NCBI GenBank assembly: GCA_016927185.1
Contig: JAFGND010000043.1
Span: forward strand, 1 to 43,117
Origin: Candidatus Coatesiibacteriota bacterium
GTDB lineage: Bacteria > JAFGND01
Reading direction: 5' to 3'
Length of the DNA stretch: 43,117 nt
The notes beneath the pieces were generated by a model. That model was not told the DNA's origin. It searched no databases and saw nothing but the letters and a program-made list of their open reading frames with translations. How positions within the stretch are numbered: position 1 is the first letter of the stretch; every line of letters starts with the position of its first letter. The position numbers were made by a program, and so were the translations under genes. Shown here piece by piece: positions 40,964 to 43,117 of the stretch.

Positions 40964-42244
40964 TTATCTCACCTTCACAACTCTCTTGCATTCCATGCTA
41001 CTCTTCACAATATAAACTCCCTCTCTCCATTTGCTAGTATCAAGAGAGTGCTTGCCTTTGTCTAGTTTCATAATCAACTGACCTGTAAGGGAATAGATAG
41101 CACCTGATGATGGAAGAGAAACTGTTATACTGGATGAGAAGGGATTAGGGGAGATCGAGAAGGAGGGGGAGGGAAGATTAGAAGAGAAATTATTCCTCTT
41201 GTATCCCGAATAACCAAAGGTCTCTATTGCATAGAGATATGTATCTCGACTTCCGACATAAACAACTCCATCCAGAACACAGGGAGAGGAGTAAACATAA
41301 TTACCTGTCTGATACCTCCATTCTAGTGTTCCATCTAAAGCATCCATAGCATAAAGATATCTGTCATTACTTCCAACATAAACAACTCCATCTTCAACGC
41401 AAGGTGAAGAATCAACATCATAATCTGTATGATAACTCCATTTAAGAGTTCCATCCGGGCAGTTAACTGCATAAAGATAATAATTACTGCTTCCAATGTA
41501 AACAATTCCGTTCGAAACACAAGCAGAGGAGTATGTATTCCAGTTACTTGTCCTGTATCTCCATTTCAGGGATCCATCGGAGATATTCATTGCATAAAGG
41601 TAGTAATCAGTAGAACCAATATACTCAACTCCTTCAGTAATACAAGGAGAAGAATATATCCAGATTCCTATCCAGTATCTCCATTTTAAAGCTCCGTCTG
41701 AACAGTTTATTGCATAAATATAACGATCCCAGCCTCCAACATAAACAACTCCATCTGAAACGCAAGGGGAGGATGATATATAGTCGCCTGTCTGGTATCT
41801 CCATTTGAGAGAACCATCTGAGCTGTTTACTGCATAAAGATAATGATCATAGCTGCCAATATAAACCACATTATCTGCAATACAAGGTGAGGAGATTACC
41901 AGATTGCCAGTCTGATACTTCCATTTAGGTGTTCCATCTGAGCAATTAATTGCATGAAGATAGTGATCCATGCTTCCTATATATACAACTCCATTTGCAA
42001 TACAAGGGGAGGAATAGGAAATTGTACCTCCTGTCTGATATCTCCATTTAAGACTGCCACTTACAGAATTTATTGCATACAGGTATGCATCCTCGCTTCC
42101 AACATAAACAACTCTATCTGAAATTAAAGGGGAAGACCGAACAGCTGCACCTGTCTTATATCTCCATAGTAAATGACCAGGAGCTGAAAATAAACTTCCT
42201 GAAAAGATCGAAAACATAATAAATATAAAGAAAAACCTTTTCAT
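40964..42244 (-). CDS. Secreted eight-bladed PQQ-like beta-propeller with T9SS tail
   Basis: 426 residues from ATG 42244, which has AAGGAG 7 bases before it; the longer frame adds an unlikely charged head. Signal peptide RFFFIFIMFSIFSGSLFSA. The body is eight nearly identical blades of about 40 residues, each like GSLKWRYQTG..SSPC.-.GVVYVGS..-YLYAIN (e.g. GTLEWRYQTGNYVYSSPCV). This regularity at both protein and DNA level points to recent repeat amplification. Tail: PSFSISPNPFSSSITV, GAIYSLTGQLIMKLDKGKHS, WREGVYIVKSSMECKRV. No enzymatic role is implied; probably a surface binding protein. Fourteen bases after the neighbouring propeller gene, so co-transcribed. Confidence 0.88.
   Translation of the reverse strand: MKRFFFIFIMFSIFSGSLFSAPGHLLWRYKTGAAVRSSPLISDRVVYVGSEDAYLYAINSVSGSLKWRYQTGGTISYSSPCIANGVVYIGSMDHYLHAINCSDGTPKWKYQTGNLVISSPCIADNVVYIGSYDHYLYAVNSSDGSLKWRYQTGDYISSSPCVSDGVVYVGGWDRYIYAINCSDGALKWRYWIGIWIYSSPCITEGVEYIGSTDYYLYAMNISDGSLKWRYRTSNWNTYSSACVSNGIVYIGSSNYYLYAVNCPDGTLKWSYHTDYDVDSSPCVEDGVVYVGSNDRYLYAMDALDGTLEWRYQTGNYVYSSPCVLDGVVYVGSRDTYLYAIETFGYSGYKRNNFSSNLPSPSFSISPNPFSSSITVSLPSSGAIYSLTGQLIMKLDKGKHSLDTSKWREGVYIVKSSMECKRVVKVR
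41215..42185 (-). repeat. Eight-fold internal repeat coding for propeller blades
   Basis: Tandem units of about 117-123 bp carrying the same words (for example ACAACTCCATCT, ATAAAGATA and CATTT on the top strand) mirror the eight blades. Units differ at many positions, but enough identity remains for recombination or slippage between them. Confidence 0.7.
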
Positions 42245-42258
42245 TATGATCTCCTTTT

Positions 42259-43117
42259 TTAATTTAGTTTCACAATCCTCTTGCATTCCTTCCCAGCCTT
42301 CACTATATATACCCCCTCCTTCCAGTTTCTGGTATTTATTATATTCTCTCCCTTTTCTATTCTTTTTATCAACTGACCTGTAAGGGAATAGATAGTTACT
42401 GACATATTGCTTTTGATATTAAGCTTGTCCCTGAATGGATTGGGAGAGATATTGAATTTGAATGGAATTGATTCTTTGATTATGTTAGATTCTTGAAAAT
42501 CGTTTTTGTCATTGAAACAAGAAATACGATTGCTACTTAACATATATAATCTTCTTCCAGGGCCTATCAGACATTGACCAGCATTTGGTGTAATATGATA
42601 CAAAATGTCTCCATTAGGACTTAGGCAATATGTTCCATAAGAACTAATAAATATCTTGCCTTCTGCATCTACTGTTGGAAAATCTATAGGAGCTTCTTCC
42701 AGTTTTACACTTTTCCATTGATATTGTCCTTCCTTGGATACTTTATGAACATAACCTCCTTCTGAACCTACTATTATACTCCCATCTGGACAGATGGCAG
42801 GAGAACAATATACTCTTCCTGTATCATCTAATGCTGCATTCCATCTCAATGATAAATCTGGATTATAAGCAAACAATGTATCAGGAGTACTGACTGAAGC
42901 AAAATATATTATTCCTTCTTTATCTATTGCTAGTTCTCGAGATGGTCTATAAAAATTGCCTGTGTCTTTTGATGATTTACCATCAAATCTTGTTAGTTTT
43001 CCATAAATGCTATTTTGATAGGAAATAAAATATAACCAACCATCTGAACCATATGATGTTCTACCCACTTCTCCTTCAGGCAAATCGTAGGTCCATAGTG
43101 TCTTTCCATCTGTTTTA
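42259..43117 (-). CDS. Secreted PQQ-like beta-propeller with T9SS tail (5' truncated by window edge)
   Basis: The frame is open to the right edge: codons before 43083 read TDGKTLWTYDLPEG, a typical propeller blade, so the start lies beyond the window. Visible blades: LYFISYQNSIYGKLTRFD, LFAYNPDLSLRWNAALDD and VHKVSKEGQYQWKSVKLEE. Ends in a T9SS type A tail: FNISPNPFRDKLNIK, VTIYSLTGQLIKRIEKG, WKEGVYIVKAGKECKRIVKLN, almost the same as in 14072-15394. First gene of a pair with the eight-bladed propeller downstream. Confidence 0.85.
   Translation of the reverse strand, partial: KTDGKTLWTYDLPEGEVGRTSYGSDGWLYFISYQNSIYGKLTRFDGKSSKDTGNFYRPSRELAIDKEGIIYFASVSTPDTLFAYNPDLSLRWNAALDDTGRVYCSPAICPDGSIIVGSEGGYVHKVSKEGQYQWKSVKLEEAPIDFPTVDAEGKIFISSYGTYCLSPNGDILYHITPNAGQCLIGPGRRLYMLSSNRISCFNDKNDFQESNIIKESIPFKFNISPNPFRDKLNIKSNMSVTIYSLTGQLIKRIEKGENIINTRNWKEGVYIVKAGKECKRIVKLN

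Noticed and set aside
1-43117. CRISPR arrays, rRNA genes and insertion sequences
   Set aside because: No regular repeat-spacer pattern, no rRNA-like sequence and no transposase were found.

Overview
The window comes from a low-GC bacterium with strong AGGAGG-type ribosome binding sites, lipoproteins that begin CWNPF, and at least six secreted proteins ending in a type IX secretion (T9SS) type A sorting domain. This suggests the FCB superphylum (for example Cloacimonadota, Delongbacteria or WOR-3-like lineages). It is unlike classical Bacteroidetes, which seldom use such strong Shine-Dalgarno sites. No rRNA is present, so the phylum cannot be fixed.

Positions 1 to about 20650 look like an integrated mobile element or its remains. 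From left to right it holds: the end of a GmrSD/DUF1524-type nuclease; a primase with a degenerate helicase-like half; two micro-ORFs coupled to a ParB-like protein; a 1.5 kb non-coding stretch with a CTAG cluster, a G-quadruplex motif and polypyrimidine tracts (candidate origin or partition region); a serine-recombinase DNA-binding domain without catalytic domain; an orphan protein; 1 kb of purine-rich non-coding DNA; a four-gene operon of exported proteins (beta-propeller, clan GH-A-like glycosidase, WD40 lipoprotein, beta-propeller); a phage-type replication initiator carrying short GC-rich repeats inside its gene; an ADP-ribosylglycohydrolase; a minimal tyrosine recombinase; a small protein; and a full large serine recombinase whose last 12 codons run antisense into a tRNA-Arg(CCU) gene. 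That tRNA is the likely right-hand junction.

From 20647 to 43117 the content is chromosomal: tRNA-Arg, pta, an orphan DNA methyltransferase, secF and secD on one strand; two tandem paralogous lipoproteins and another lipoprotein; trmFO; a MORN-repeat protein; a propeller gene with an apparent frameshift in its signal peptide; two VOC proteins; a divergent DUF3795 pair; a D-2-hydroxyacid dehydrogenase; a TPR protein; an outer-membrane barrel; a SAM methyltransferase; an operon of DUF2141 protein, CrtI-like desaturase and ABC1/UbiB-like kinase; and two more T9SS-tailed propellers, the last cut by the window edge.

The most interesting points are the replication/recombination element that carries a secreted-protein operon, the tRNA junction with mismatches in the half facing the element, the replication gene with lambda-O-like internal repeats, and the recombinase-domain-only protein. 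Everything here is read by eye; family assignments rest on motifs, not searches.
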